This document shows positions 1-11,139 of a stretch of 64,000 nucleotides of DNA, one piece after another. The DNA is from Strix aluco. Its lineage: Eukaryota > Chordata > Aves > Strigiformes > Strigidae. The stretch is taken from contig NC_133954.1 of assembly GCF_031877795.1 (NCBI RefSeq), positions 10,011,466 to 10,075,465 on the forward strand. Direction: 5' to 3'. The notes beneath the pieces are model-generated. The model was not told where the DNA came from. It did not search any database and saw only the letters and a list, made by a program, of their open reading frames with translations. A program made the position numbers and the translations under genes. How positions within the stretch are numbered: position 1 is the first letter of the stretch; every line of letters starts with the position of its first letter.

Positions 1-3000
1 CTTGCCCACGCGCACCTCTTTGACTGACTTGATCTCGATCTTGGCCTTCTCCGAGTCCTTCTTGGAGGGCTCCCAGCGCACGGAGCGCATGTCGGCGTCC
101 AGCACGAAGAAGCGGCTGTACATGCGGGAGTTGGAGCGCACCTTCTTCAGCTCACAGCCCTCCAGCATGAAGGAGATGCAGGCGGCCGTGCTGTTGATCT
201 TGCGGTCGTTGGGCATGGTGCTGAAGGACACCGTCTTCTTCTTGTGCGGCGGCCGCTGCCGGGAGCCATCCTGCCAGGGTGGGACAAGGGGCAGAGCCAT
301 CAGGGACGGGGCAGGCAGCTCCCGGCACCCTCCCGCCACAAGCTCTCCCCACCCCAGCCCCGGAGCCCCAGGGAGCCCCAGGGAGCCCCAGCGCCACGTG
401 AAGCGCGTTCCACCCCAGCCTGACCCTTTCCCCAGAGGCTGGGCGCTGGCTCCAGCCCTGGCCTCCCCCACGCCTCACTGCCTGGTTTATTTTAACTCCG
501 CTTTCCTTCCTTCCTTCCTGCTCCCAGACCCAAGCCGGATCCTTCCCCACCGCTCGCTCACCCTCGGTGGCACAGCCACGCACGGCACAGCCCCCACCTC
601 CCCACCCTGGGGACACTGGAGGAAAATGCGCCCGACAGGACCAGCCCATGGCCACGGCAGCCCCATCCCTGCAGGGGGGACACACACACGCCACGGCCCC
701 TCACGCCCTGGGCACTGACCCCAGGCTCATGGCAGTGGGGTGTGAGGATGCCCGGGGCACCCTGAGGCAATGGGGAGCCCCAGCCAGACCCCCCGCTCTG
801 CCGGGGAGCAGTGCAGGACGGCCACCTGAAAGTGCCACGTGTTGGGGACACATGGGGTGCCCCCGGCCCCGTCCCGCAGCGCCCATGGCTGCCGCTGCCT
901 GTAGGGGCTGACACGGGCCACGGGCTGTTCGCTGCCTGCACCCCCCGCTCTGCCCGTACCCCTGTGCCAGCCCTGCCCCTCGGTGGGGAAGGGGAACCCT
1001 GCTGCCAAGGGGCTGGAGGGGGCAGGGGATGAGGAGACACAGCAGGGCCCGGAGCATATTATGGGATGGATTTCATTAAGCAGTTCAGCAGGAGGAGATT
1101 TAATCCACTTCTTCAAGATTACGGCGAGTCACCTCTAATCTGGTGCCGTCTCCAGCGGAGGCAGGTTCTGCCCAGCTGCCCAGGTTGGGGCTGAGGGGGT
1201 GTCCCCCTCCGGCCCCCCGGGAGCTTCCACACCTCCCGCACAGGGCTGCAGTGGAGCGGGACAGCACGTCCCTGTGCCTGACCCCGAGGGGTCCGGATCT
1301 GCCCCCCAGAGGGGCCAGGCGGCCCCAGGCCAAGGGCAATCGGGACGGGTCATGCGAGTGGCCAGGCACAGAGTCCCGGGGAAGGGGACACTGGCTCCAG
1401 CCCTCAGCCCCACGTCGGAACCAGCCAGACCCTGGTGTCCCGGCAGCAGAGGCCCTCCCGGCAGCTGGCAGGCAGCAGCACCATCCCTCTTCATCCTCGC
1501 TGCTGTGGGTGAAGGCTGACCCCAGTCATCCTCACGCAGGGGCTATTTCCCCCAGCTCCGGTGCAGGAGCCGTTTGCATCCTCTCGCTGCCAGGTTGCTC
1601 CTGGGGTGGGGATGTCCCCGCTCAGGTGGCTCCAGGGCCCCCTGGCCAGCAGCAGCTGCCCCCTCCCCTCTGAGCCTCCGTGAGCATCTGGGTGGTGCTG
1701 CCCAGCCCCTGCCAGCGCCCCACCATCCCCCTACATCACCCCCAGGGCTGAGCCAGGGACCTGGCTACCAGGGGCCACCGTGCTGGAGCCCAGCCAGCCC
1801 CGTCGGCGGGGGCTCGGCAGCAGGTCACGCCACCAGCCACCCCAGGGGAAGGACTCGAAGACTCACTGCTGGCAGAGCCGCTGGGACACCTCCTGCGAGC
1901 AGCGACCCGAGTGCCCCCACTGACCGGCAGCCCTCGCCCCCCCGCGGGGGGACAGCCAGCACCCAGAGCAGCCCCCTCCTGCCCCGGGGCAGGACCCCCG
2001 CGCCTCTGCGGACCCGGTCCCCGCCCCAGCACACCCCACCCCGGGCGTCTCCGCACCGGGCCCCACAGCCGAAAACAGGAAATCCATCCGGAAAGGAAAC
2101 ACGGGCGGGGGGCCTGCGTGCACCCAGCGCCCAGGGACCTGCCTCCAGCTGCGCCCACCACAGGCAGCCAGACCCACCCCCCCAGGCCGCGGAGCTCGAT
2201 AACCAGGGTGGCGGTGGAGGCCGCGGCGCCTGTGGCCACAGCAGCGCGGAGCATCCCCGGTGCAGGGCAGGGCTCCGGCAGGAGCAGGGTGTCCTTGTGC
2301 CGCCAAGCAGGCAGCGAGCAGGCAGGGCTCTGCCAGCGCTGCCACACGCCGCACCCGCACAGCGGCGGGAGGACGCGCCCACCGCGACGCCGATGGCGAG
2401 CGCGGGCATCCGGCTGGGCACGGAGGGCACATCCGAACCCAGCTGCCCGTGCCCTGCCTGGCTCTGCGCCACGTGCTAAGCACCTCTCCAGCCAATTACA
2501 CCCCACAATTAGCGCCCTGGCCAGCACAGCAGCCCTAATCTCAGCCGCCACTTAACGGCCGTCCTTCCCCGGCCAAGCAACCCAGTCCCAAGTGCGGGGA
2601 TGGGGAAGGGCCCATCGGCTGATGCTCCCTCCCCGCTGTCCCCCGAGCCCGGCCGGGGGGGTCCCCGCTGCTCAGCAGCTCCTGACGGCAGGAGACAGAG
2701 GAACTGAAGCCTCCGGGGCTGAGGCGCCTTGGCCCGACAGCAGCCAGACCCCTCTCCTGGCCGCAGGGCGTGCGGCGGGGACAGGGCTGTTCTGGCTCGT
2801 CCACAGCCGGTGTCCCCAGGTCCTGGTTCTCCCCCCTGCCCCCATGGCGGGCCGGGCAGCACGAGCAGGGGTGCAGGCAGCAGCACCAGCCGGCAGCACC
2901 GGAGCGGAGGCAGTGGGAGGCCAGGCACAGCCAGGGCTTCTCTACCGTCATTTGTTCCCTGCCAAGAAGCTGGCGAGTGACACATCCACTCCCCGCGGCA

Positions 3001-5619
3001 CCAGCTGCCGCTACCCAGCGAGGGGCTGTGGAGCCAGAGCCCGGTGCAGAGGCACCGCTCGGCTCCTGGGGCTGGCACGGGACGGGGAGGGGGCACAGGG
3101 GCCAGGGCAGCGGGGCGCTGGGGAAGGGTCAGCTGCAGCGGGGGGCACAGACCCAGTACCCTCCCAGTCCCTCTCCAGCATCCTCCCAGCCCACCCGACC
3201 TCCAGCGCTCTCCGCTCCCAGCCTGGGAGGAAAGCGGGGAGCAGGTTCTCTAGCCAGGGCACGGCCAGCTCCGGGCTCCCCCTGCCCGGCGGTTCTCACT
3301 TTCAGATTCGTTCCTCCAGCCTTTTCTGGAAATCCCAAAAAATAACAGAGCCGGCAGCTCTTCCCACATGTGCCTCCACTTCGTCAGCAGCCAGCCCCTG
3401 CCCAGCCCCTGCCCAGCCCCTGCCCACGGCTCGGCCGTGCCCTCGCTCCATGCCACAGCCGGGCTCACGGCACCGGGCCCCCTCCCTGCCCCCCTGCCCC
3501 CGTACCGGCACCGCGGCCGAGCAGCGGGTGCAGCCCCCGGCTCCCACCCACCGCCGTGCGCAGGAGCAGCCTCAGCATCCCCCGGGGATTCGGGGTGGGG
3601 CAGCTGCTCCCCAGCTCCCACTGGGGCCGGTTGGGGCCCAGAGCTGCCGGGCGGCCCCACGGACCCTCTCCCCAGTCGCTGCGCAGAGCTGGTCCGAGCT
3701 GCCCCCTGAGCACGGAGGGGTCTCAGCCAGCGGTGGGGGTGGCGGAGGACACGCTCTGTCCCCTGTCCCCGCTCAGGGACAGGAGCGCTGCGTGGGGGAA
3801 GCGACAGGACGGCTGCCTCGGAACAGGCGAGGGCAGGAGGGGTGCGGTGGGGGCAGCCGGTGCCCCCCGTGGCCCCACGGGCAGCGTGTCTGCCCGTCCC
3901 TTGCCTGCCAGCCTCGGGCCACGGAGGGGCTCCGCGTGGTTGGGGTCCCGGGGCACTGACGTGCTCAGCCTGGCGACTCACGGCTGCGGGGTTTGGGACC
4001 TGCAGCCCTCCAGCACCAGGGCAGGATCAGGCCCCGGATGGGCTCGGAGGGGCACGAGGGACCAGCACAGGCCAGGTCTGACCTCCAGCGCCCTCCCCCA
4101 CCAGCGCTGGCCCTGGGCCACCCGATCTGCACGTGAGGCCAAATCCCCCGGTGACGCACGGCGGTGACAGGGATGCGCCCAGCCCGGGGCAAGCGAGAGC
4201 TTCACCCCCAGCCCAGGGCGCCCGCGGCCGGTCCCCGGGCCCAGCGTGGCGGGGAGATGGTGCTGTCCGGCCCCCCCGGCGAGGTCCCCAGGGAAACCGG
4301 GCACAGAGGGGGCACCGGCACCGGGCTCTGGCCGCACCGGGGCCTCGGGAGGGCTCCTCGCCGTCACCGCTGGGGCACAGCCCGGCCGCTCCTGCAACGG
4401 TTCCCAGAGGGAGCCCGGGTGGGGGCACAGGGTCCCCCCCGGCCGTCCCGGGGAGGGGCCGACGCCTCTGCCCCGAGAGCCGGGTCCCGGGGGCAGAAGG
4501 CCGGGGCTGGGCCGGTGCCACGGGAACAGCCCCCACAGAGGGTATTAATAGCACCGGAGCAATCCCGGCTTAAAATAGGCTGCCAGGAGTGGGGAGGCGG
4601 GTCCCAGGCGGACGTGACCTATTGTGTCAGCCAGCACCGCCGGCAGAAGCGCAATTAGGGGGGCTCATTTAGAAAAGCATGTATGTGACCCGCTGCCCAC
4701 CCCCGTGGGAGACCCCCAGAGACCCTCCCTGGCTCACGGCCCCGCCGGTGCCCCCCCCCCCGGCCAGGACACGGCTCTGGGAGGGGTCGAGGGCAGGTCG
4801 GGAGCTGGCCAGGCCAGGCCTGAGGCTCAGCACCTTTGCAGGAGGGAACCCGGGCAAGCAGAAGGTGCTCGGGAGCCCGGAGCAGGCGTCTCCTCGCCAG
4901 CACCCATGGGTGCCCTAGGCAGGACAGGGCGATGCTGCCGTGTGGCAGGAGCAGCGCGGCCGTGCAGGGCACCCACGGGAACAGCGGCGGCTGGACGGGG
5001 CCACCCGCGGCCACGCGGAGCGGACAGGCCTGGCCCGGCAGCGCACGAAGCCCGAGCCCGGCTTTGCCCTTGGGGACCCCCACGGTGCCGGGCAGGGCGA
5101 GGGGCCACCGCGCCAGCCCCCGTCCCCCTCGGTGCGGTGGGCAGGGGGCACCCCCCGGGCACCGACCGGGGCTGCAGCTGCCCCGCGGCCCCACGAAGCC
5201 GCCCCGGGGGGACGGGCCGGGCACAGGGGGAGCCCGGGGGGGGCGGCGGGGCCGGGGGGAGGCCGAGGGGGGGCGGCGGGCGCGGCGGGGCCGGGAGACG
5301 CGCAGCTCCGGGGCCGGGGGACACGGCTCGGCCCCCCCCCGCCCCAGCCCTGCGCAGGTGCCGGGCGGCGCCGGTCCCGGGGGGCGGCGGGGAGGGGCCG
5401 GGGCCGGGGCCGGAGCGGGGCTCTCACCTTCATGATGCTGGCCCGGGGCGCGGCGGGCGCGGGGCTCCGCTCCGCCGAGTCCTCACGGCTGCTGCTGCCC
5501 GAGCCCGAACCGGGGCTCCCGCCGCCGCCGCCGCCGCCGCCGCCGCGGGGCCCGTTGGGCAGCGGAGCGGCGGGGCGGGGCGAGCCCGGCGGCGGGGCGC
5601 CCCGGGGCCCCTCCGCCAT
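1..5619 (-). CDS. PRIP/PLCL-family inactive phospholipase C-like protein, N-terminal exons (partial)
   Basis: Two coding exons are visible: exon 1 at 5428-5619 (64 codons, ATG at 5619) and exon 2 at 1-270 (90 codons, runs off the left edge). The splice sites are AAG|GTGAG and CAG|GAT, joined in phase 0. Exon 1 is a low-complexity Pro/Gly/Ser leader with nine consecutive glycines encoded by a GGC repeat. The family signature spans the junction: SIMKDG, then KKKTVSFS (the KxVxF-type protein phosphatase 1 docking motif of PRIP proteins), then the start of a PH domain ([38 protein letters not shown]). The match is closest to PLCL2 as I remember it and excludes PLC-delta and PLC-eta. Family members bind inositol phosphates and scaffold PP1/PP2A without lipase activity. 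The catalytic-core region is outside the window, so inactivity is inferred from the family. In mammals PLCL1 and PLCL2 lie elsewhere, so this is probably a third paralogue. Confidence 0.85.
271..5427 (-). other. intron 1 of the PLCL-like gene
   Basis: The donor is GTGAGAG (5421-5427) and the acceptor is CCCTGGCAG (ending at 271). It is GC-rich filler with no supported coding exon. Short AT-richer islands stand out at about 1050-1150, 2475-2560, 3295-3370 and 4540-4690 and could be conserved regulatory elements, which cannot be judged without an alignment. There is an 11-bp direct repeat (three copies of cagcccctgcc) at about 3391-3425. Confidence 0.75.
5522..5545 (-). repeat. GGC/GCC trinucleotide tract inside the PLCL-like exon 1
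   Basis: An uninterrupted run of about eight GCC units on the plus strand encodes the polyglycine stretch at about residues 26-34 of the PLCL-like protein. Such tracts are length-variable and hard to sequence through. Confidence 0.8.
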
Positions 5620-5900
5620 CCCCCGCGGCCTCAGGGCAGCGGCCGCCGCGGGGCCCCGGGCGCCCCCGGAGCCTGCGCCCGCCGCCGCCGCCGCTGCGGG
5701 CTCAGTGGCGGAGCGGGCGGGAGGCGGCGCGGCCGGGAGGAGGGGACGGGCCGGGCCGGGGGCGGGGACGGGGACAGCGCGGCCCCCCCCCCCCCCCGCC
5801 CCGGGCTGCAGCTGCGGGGAGCGGGGACGGGCACCGGGCACCGGCACCTCCCGCCGCCGGGTGCGCCCCCCCCCCGCCGCCCCGGCCTCCGCCCAGCGCC
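5620..5900 (-). promoter_or_regulatory. CpG-island promoter region of the PLCL-like gene
   Basis: The sequence upstream of the ATG at 5619 is extremely GC- and CpG-rich, continuous with an island of about 5.0-5.9 kb, and contains several GC-box-like GGCGGG motifs. No TATA box is visible. The transcription start is not determinable from sequence, and the assignment is inferred from position. Confidence 0.5.
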
Positions 5901-7049
5901 GCAGCGCCCGGGCCCGGCGGCCGCCCCATCCCGGTGGGAGCCCGGCCAAGCCCCCGCCCTGCCGCCTGGTACCCGAAACGAGCCTGCACCCCGCACCCTG
6001 GCACCCAAACCGAGCCTGCACCCAAAACAAACCTGAACCCAAGTCAACCTCGCATCCTGCAGCTTGGCACCCGGACCCAAACTTACACCCAAATCGACCT
6101 TGCACCCTGCACCCCGCAGCCTGGCCCTGCCCTGCGGGAGCCCCCCCAAGCCCGCAGCCCCCGTTGAGGTCAGGGCCCGGGCAGGGCTGGGGGGCTGCCG
6201 GAGCCGGGCAGCAGCCGCGGGGTGAAGCCCTGGGCCTGCGCTCCGGGGCGGGGGGCTCCAGGCTCTTGCCGGGTCCTTGGGGGGCCCCGGGGGGTGCTGT
6301 GCTTGTCCCGGGTGAGGGGCCTGCGGGCCGTGCCTGGCACCGGGACCGGCAGCCCCCCCCCAGGCTCTGGGATGGATCCGGCTGCACGGCCTCTGCCAGC
6401 ACAGGGCTGCCCGGGACACCCCACGGCCCCACCCGAGCCTCATCACCCCACCTTTATCCAGCCACCACCCGTCCCGCTCCCCACCAAACGCCGCCTGCTC
6501 CCTGCTGGTCCCAGCACCGCCGGGGCCCCCTGGCCCAGCACCAGTGTCGCTGCCAGGCTGACAGCAGTGCAGGCTCCTGGCACCCCCCGGACCGCGGGTC
6601 CCCCCCAGGCGCAGGCACCGCTTCTCCCCTACTTGCAGCTGGAATTCTGCTCCAGGCTTTTTTTTCCAGCAGGGATTGGGGGTCTCCATCCCTGGGGGAG
6701 GTTTTGGCTGAGCCTGGGGGGGGGGGTGTGTGTGTGTGTGCTTTGTGTGGACCTTGTTCAAGACATTGTCTTCCGCCTGGCGTTGTGTGTGTGTCCCCCT
6801 GCCCCCCCCCCCGGCAGCAGCTGCCCGCACAGCAGGATCCCCCAGCCCCGCGGCTCACCAGCCCTTAAAATAAACCTTAACAAGCAGGAGGGGAAAGGAC
6901 GGGTCCCTCCCGCCTGGTACATTTGTGCCTCAAAGGCACAAACAGCCAGATGCTCCCAGAGCCGCTGAACTGGTTAAATATTCATGGCTGCCCCTTCCCC
7001 AGGACCCCCGAGGAAACAACAGCAACTTCACCACCAGAGCAGAGTCGGG
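5901..7049. other. intergenic region between the PLCL-like gene and GHDC
   Basis: No gene is recognised. At about 5985-6125 there is a degenerate C/A-rich tandem array of about 14-16 bp units (variants of cctgcacccaaac). At about 6718-6745 there is a G-run followed by a short TG repeat. An AATAAA at 6869-6874 on the plus strand has no gene in front of it. Confidence 0.6.
5985..6125. repeat. degenerate cctgcaccc(aaa)c minisatellite
   Basis: About nine imperfect copies of a 14-16 bp unit containing GCACCC or ACCCAAA follow one another upstream of the PLCL-like promoter. The array is visible by eye, and the unit boundaries are approximate. Confidence 0.6.
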
Positions 7050-7849
7050 CTGTCAGCAAGCAAGCTCTTTAATGAGGATTAAAAATAATAGTATAAAAAA
7101 ATCAATCCCAGAGCAGTGCTCTATTTTTTTTTTGAGAGATAATCCTCCTTTACTTTGCTTCTCGTTTTTTAAACACTAAAAGCAGCCCGTGCTGGAGCTG
7201 ATCCCTTCGTGACCCAGCAGACGTGTGCTGGAGCCAGGCAGAGGGGCTGCTCCGGGGCAGCCGGTACCTGCCACCACCGGCCACCTGCCCGCGGTGGCCC
7301 TGCCAGGGGACAAGGTGCCACAGGGCCCCGGACCTCAGCGTGGGGATGACCCACGCTCCTGCACCGGCCCGGGGCTCCGCAGCTCCTCCTGCTCCCGGGG
7401 AAGTTTCTGTCGTCCCCCTCACGCCGGCTGCGGGCTGTGACGGCCGAGGTGTCCCTCGGGCCAGGCAGGGGCACCCACTCCGCTGCGGCTGCCCGCGGGC
7501 GCTGCCACGGCGCTGAGAGGAGCGGGACGAGCCGCGGCCGCTGGCGACAGGGACCCGGCTGCCCCGTGACACTCCCGAGCACCCACAGTCCCACCCTGTG
7601 CCCAGAACAGCCCAGCGAAGGGCCAGGGCTGGGGTGTGGGCACGTCCTGCACCATCCCCGCGGGCAGCACCCGCTGCCACCACGGAGCGGGGACATGGTG
7701 GAGCTCGCTGGCTCCACCTGCTCCATCCAGCTGAGCCCCCCAGGGCTGGGCACCCCCGCCAGGCACTTGGCCCCATTCCCCCCCCACCCCGGAGGCCACA
7801 CACCAGGCAAACCCTGGGGCAGGGGGGCTGGGGGCCCCCCCGGGCTGCC
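7050..7849 (-). other. GHDC: GHDC 3' UTR (inferred)
   Basis: This is non-coding sequence following the GHDC stop codon. On the minus strand it becomes U-rich and then contains ATTAAA (plus-strand 7068-7073), the most common variant poly(A) signal, which would put cleavage at about 7050. No canonical AATAAA lies between this point and the stop codon on the minus strand. The extent is inference. Confidence 0.5.
7068..7073 (-). terminator. probable GHDC poly(A) signal (ATTAAA)
   Basis: A minus-strand ATTAAA sits about 780 nt after the GHDC stop, preceded by T-rich sequence (a run of T and TATACTATTATTTTT) resembling upstream polyadenylation elements. Confidence 0.45.
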
Positions 7850-10560
7850 CTAGGAGATGACAGTGCCCTGGATGAGCCGCAGCAGCCGCTCGTCCCCCAG
7901 CACCCTGGGCATGGGGCGGGGGGGGCCCAGCGCTTCCCGCAGCCGGGCGAAGGCTCCGGCCCCCACCAGGTGCAGGCGCAGGGGCCCGATGCTGCCCTTG
8001 AAGCGGAAGGACTTATAGACAGGGAAATCCTCCTGGAGACACTGGTCCAGCTGCAGGGAGAGGACGGGCTGCCCGCGCTAGTCCCACACCGGCCACCCCA
8101 GCCCTCACCCCCTGCCGTGCCCGTGCCCCCCCAGCCGCCCCCCGCAGCGAAGCAGCACCCGGAGTCCCCTCACCTTGTAGCGCTGCCCCTCCGACAGGTC
8201 CCGCAGGCCCCGCAGCTCCACAAACACCTCGTAGTGGGGGGCGCCGCCCCCTGAAGAGGCGCCTGCAGCAGCAGGGCGAGGGCGTTAAAGCCGCCCGTGG
8301 CCCCCAGCCCCGCTGGGCACTGGCAACCCAGGGCCAAGTGGGGCACAAGGGGGCCAGCAGGGCCCTGGGCAGCACCAGCCGCACTCTTGGGGGGACCTGG
8401 GCAGCTCTGGGGGGGGACTCACCCAGGAGGTTGCTCTCCACGCAGACGTAGTCGACGAGGCGAGCGCCCGGCCACATGCTCACGGCACGGCACAGGCTTC
8501 GGCAGAACCGCTCCTCGGGGATGCTCTCGCCCCGCACGCTCAGCACCTGGCTCTCCCTGGGGCGCAGGGGGCAGGGGTGGGTGCCCCGTGCCGGGGGTGC
8601 CGCCGGCACCGTCCCACGTGGATCCTGCCCGGCACAGGGCCCCCCACACAGCCCCCCCGAGGTCAGGGGCAGGGGCTGGGGTGTCCTCACCTGCGCACGG
8701 GCTCCACCACGGGACACTGTTTGTGGAAGCCGGTCACCCTCAGCACCTCCCCGGTGTGGCACCTGCGTGGGCAGGGGGAGCATGAGGGCGGCAGTGCCGG
8801 GTGCGTGGGGCTGGCAGCCCCCCCGGACCACCGCAGCAGGGAGGAGGCACCTGTACTCTCCGGGCCGGGCTGTCAGGACCAGCCCGTACTCGCGTCCCTC
8901 CCAGAGCTCGTCCAGCAGCACCGTCCGCGGCTCCTCCTCAGTCGGGCACAGCAGGAACTCGCAGAAAGCCCAGTCAGGGCACAGCAGGAATCGGGGCACC
9001 GGCTCCTCCGGCCACAGGTTCACACCGAGCAGGGCTGGGCAGAGGGCAGCGCGTGTCAGCGTGAGCCCCCCCCGGACCCCCCATCCCTGCCCATGTGGCC
9101 TCACCCCCCTCCGAGGGGGAACTTGTGCCAGGACAGGGCTGGTTTCGGAGAGCAGGCAGCTCTCCTGGGAGGGATGCGGCAGAGACTCTGCAGGGGCAGG
9201 GGGGGTTTGTGCGGCCGTACAGCAGCGGTTCCCCGCCGGCACAGCCGCGACAGGCCGTGGGGCCGGCCCCACGCAGGGGACACTCACCTCCCGCCGCCCG
9301 GTAGAAGGGGCAGTAGAAGGGCAGCCCGCGGCAGTCAGCCTGGCGGAGGCCGTCGCAGTAGAGCTGCTCCGCGCCGTGCGCCGTCCCCACCACCACCACC
9401 TGCAGCCGCGGCCACAGGCGCCGCACGATGCCCTCGAAGCCGCGGGCGCACTCGGCCCGGAGCTCGGCCGCCCGGGCGCTGTCGGGGACCAGCAGCGCCT
9501 GCAGCCGGCCCCGCGCGTCCTCGGGCAGCCCGGGCTGGGGGCTCAGCCTGCCCAGCGCCAGGTCCTGGGCCAGCTCGGGCCAGCCGGCGCGCAGGGTGGC
9601 CAGCGCGTCGTGCAGCTCGGTGGCCAGCCCGGCCTCCAGCACGTGCAGGGCGCGCGTCCGCAGGGCGAAGAGCAGCTGCACCCGCAGCGCGGCGGCGCGG
9701 GAGGGCAGGGCCCCCGCCTGGGCCGGGGTGCAGTACAGGGCGGGCAGGGGCCAGCCCGCGGGGGCGCGGGGGGGGCCGGGCGCCCAGGACAGCAGGGCCG
9801 TGCCCCCGGGGGCCAGCGCCTGTGGGAAGGCGTCGCTGAGGGCATCCAGGTAGAGCAGGGACCCCTGTGAGGGGAGAGAGGGGGTCAGGCGGGGTCGGGG
9901 GGGGTCTGGGGTGGCCGGAGGGGGATCAGGCAGGGTCAGGGAGGGTCAGGGGGGGTCGCAGGGGGATCAGGCAGGGTCGGGGGGGTCTGGGGGGGACAGA
10001 GGGGGATCAGGCGGGGCCAGGGGAGGTTGGGGAGTCAGGTGGGGGTCGAGAGCCGTCGGGGGGGGGGGGGTCAGACGCAGGCACAGCACAGCCCTCCCCG
10101 TCTTGGGGGGTCCGAGCCCCCCTCCCTGCCCCGTGGCCCCCGTACCTGCAGAGGGGGGTCGGTGCCCCAGCAGCTGCGGAGCAGAGCCCAGGGGCGCAGC
10201 GGGGGGACCTGCCCCCCCGGCGCCGCGTCAGGGCAGCTCTGCCCCAGGGGGTGACGCTCCCGGAAAGCCTCGGAGCCTGCCGAGAGAGGCGGGGGGGTGA
10301 GGGGGGGGCACCCCCGGGACCCCCCTCCAGTCCCCGCCCCCGCGCCGCCGCTCACCGCGGGCCGTGCCGGGGGGCAGCAGCCGCCGCAGCCGCCGCTCCT
10401 GGCTCGGCCGCACCTCGGTGCCCTCCAGCCGCCGCCGGTACCGGCCCGCGGCGCGGAGCAGCGCGGAACGGGCCAGGCGGTGCCGCAGCGCGGGGACGGC
10501 GGCCACGGCCACCGCCACGGCCACCGCCACGGCCACCGCCACGGCCACCGCCGGCAGCAT
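7850..10560 (-). CDS. GHDC: GH3 domain-containing protein (GHDC), complete
   Basis: Eight coding exons: 10356-10560, 10146-10276, 9288-9864, 8851-9034, 8691-8762, 8423-8556, 8174-8262, 7850-8050. All have GT-AG sites and consistent phases, summing to 1593 nt (530 aa plus stop), equal to the human length. The family match includes LWPRLQVVVVGTAHGAEQ, ALLGVNLWPEEP, GEYRCHTGEVLRVTGF, CPVVEPV, LSVRGESIPE, HYEVFVELRGLR, and the end LDQCLQED...MPRVLGDERLLRLIQG. GH3 folds belong to the adenylating acyl-amido synthetase superfamily in plants. The vertebrate protein (also called LGP1) has no established reaction and is reported at ER/nuclear envelope, from memory. The start is an ATG followed by a hydrophobic Ala-Val repeat acting as a plausible membrane anchor, and no upstream alternative is needed. 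It lies between the PLCL-like gene and STAT5, all in the same orientation. Introns are 72-357 nt except the one at 9865-10145 (281 nt), which is a G-rich minisatellite. Confidence 0.95.
9868..10080. repeat. G-rich minisatellite in GHDC intron 2
   Basis: Imperfect repeats of ggggatcaggcagggtc and ggggtctgggg fill most of the intron between coding exons 2 and 3. The plus strand has many G3-G10 runs, so G-quadruplex formation is plausible on the non-template-equivalent strand. The transcript carries the C-rich complement. Confidence 0.7.
10505..10552 (-). repeat. GHDC: 12-bp coding minisatellite in GHDC exon 1
   Basis: Four perfect tandem copies of acggccaccgcc encode the (Ala-Val)n hydrophobic N-terminus of GHDC right after the start codon. 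Mammalian GHDC has a leucine-rich hydrophobic N-terminus at the same place, so the repeat has replaced or built the anchor while keeping its hydrophobic character. Confidence 0.85.
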
Positions 10561-11139
10561 CCCGGGGCGCGACCGCCGCCCCCGAGCAGGGACCCGGGCA
10601 CCGGGACCCCCGTCGCCCCCCGGTCCCACCCCGGGCACCGGCGCTGGCCCCCCCCGGCTATTCCGCCTCCGGCGGAAATGACGGAGAACGATCCGCGACC
10701 GGGGCCGCCCCCGCCGCCAGCGCCGCCTTTATTTTTATTTTCGTTTTCTTCGTTTACAAAACACCCGAGGCGGTCCCGCCCCCCCCCCCCCCCCCCCGCC
10801 TTTTCCCCGCCTCGGCAAGAGGAGGCTCCTTTTTTAAAAAATTGTGCAATTTGTTTTGCTTTGCTTTTTCCCTGGGAAAACATCCCCAGCCCGCCCCCCC
10901 CCAGCCCCCGCTCCCCAGCGGCAGCCCCCCCCGGGCCGCCTGTGCCGGCGGGGGGGGGCAAGCGGGGGCCCGGCCCCAACCTGCCCCCTCTGCTCGCCTG
11001 CCGTGGGTCATGCAGAGATGGGGCGCACGGGGCCCCCGTGTGTCCCCGAGCCCATGGCTGCCCCCCCCAACACACCAGGACAGGGACCCCCCCCCCCCCG
11101 CCCTTCCTCCCCAAGACACACGTGAAACCCAGAGCTTTT
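10561..11139 (-). promoter_or_regulatory. GHDC promoter region and spacer to STAT5
   Basis: Only about 580 bp separate the GHDC start codon from the STAT5 poly(A) site, so the GHDC promoter must lie here. Visible elements are an AT-rich box on the minus strand (AAAATAAAAATAAAG, 10726-10741), an inverted repeat ttccgcc-tcc-ggcggaa (10661-10677), and C homopolymers around 10780-10800. No start site can be fixed from sequence. Confidence 0.45.

Noticed and set aside
6869-6874. Plus-strand AATAAA as a gene end
   Set aside because: No plus-strand exon precedes it, and the hexamer occurs by chance in an A-rich patch.
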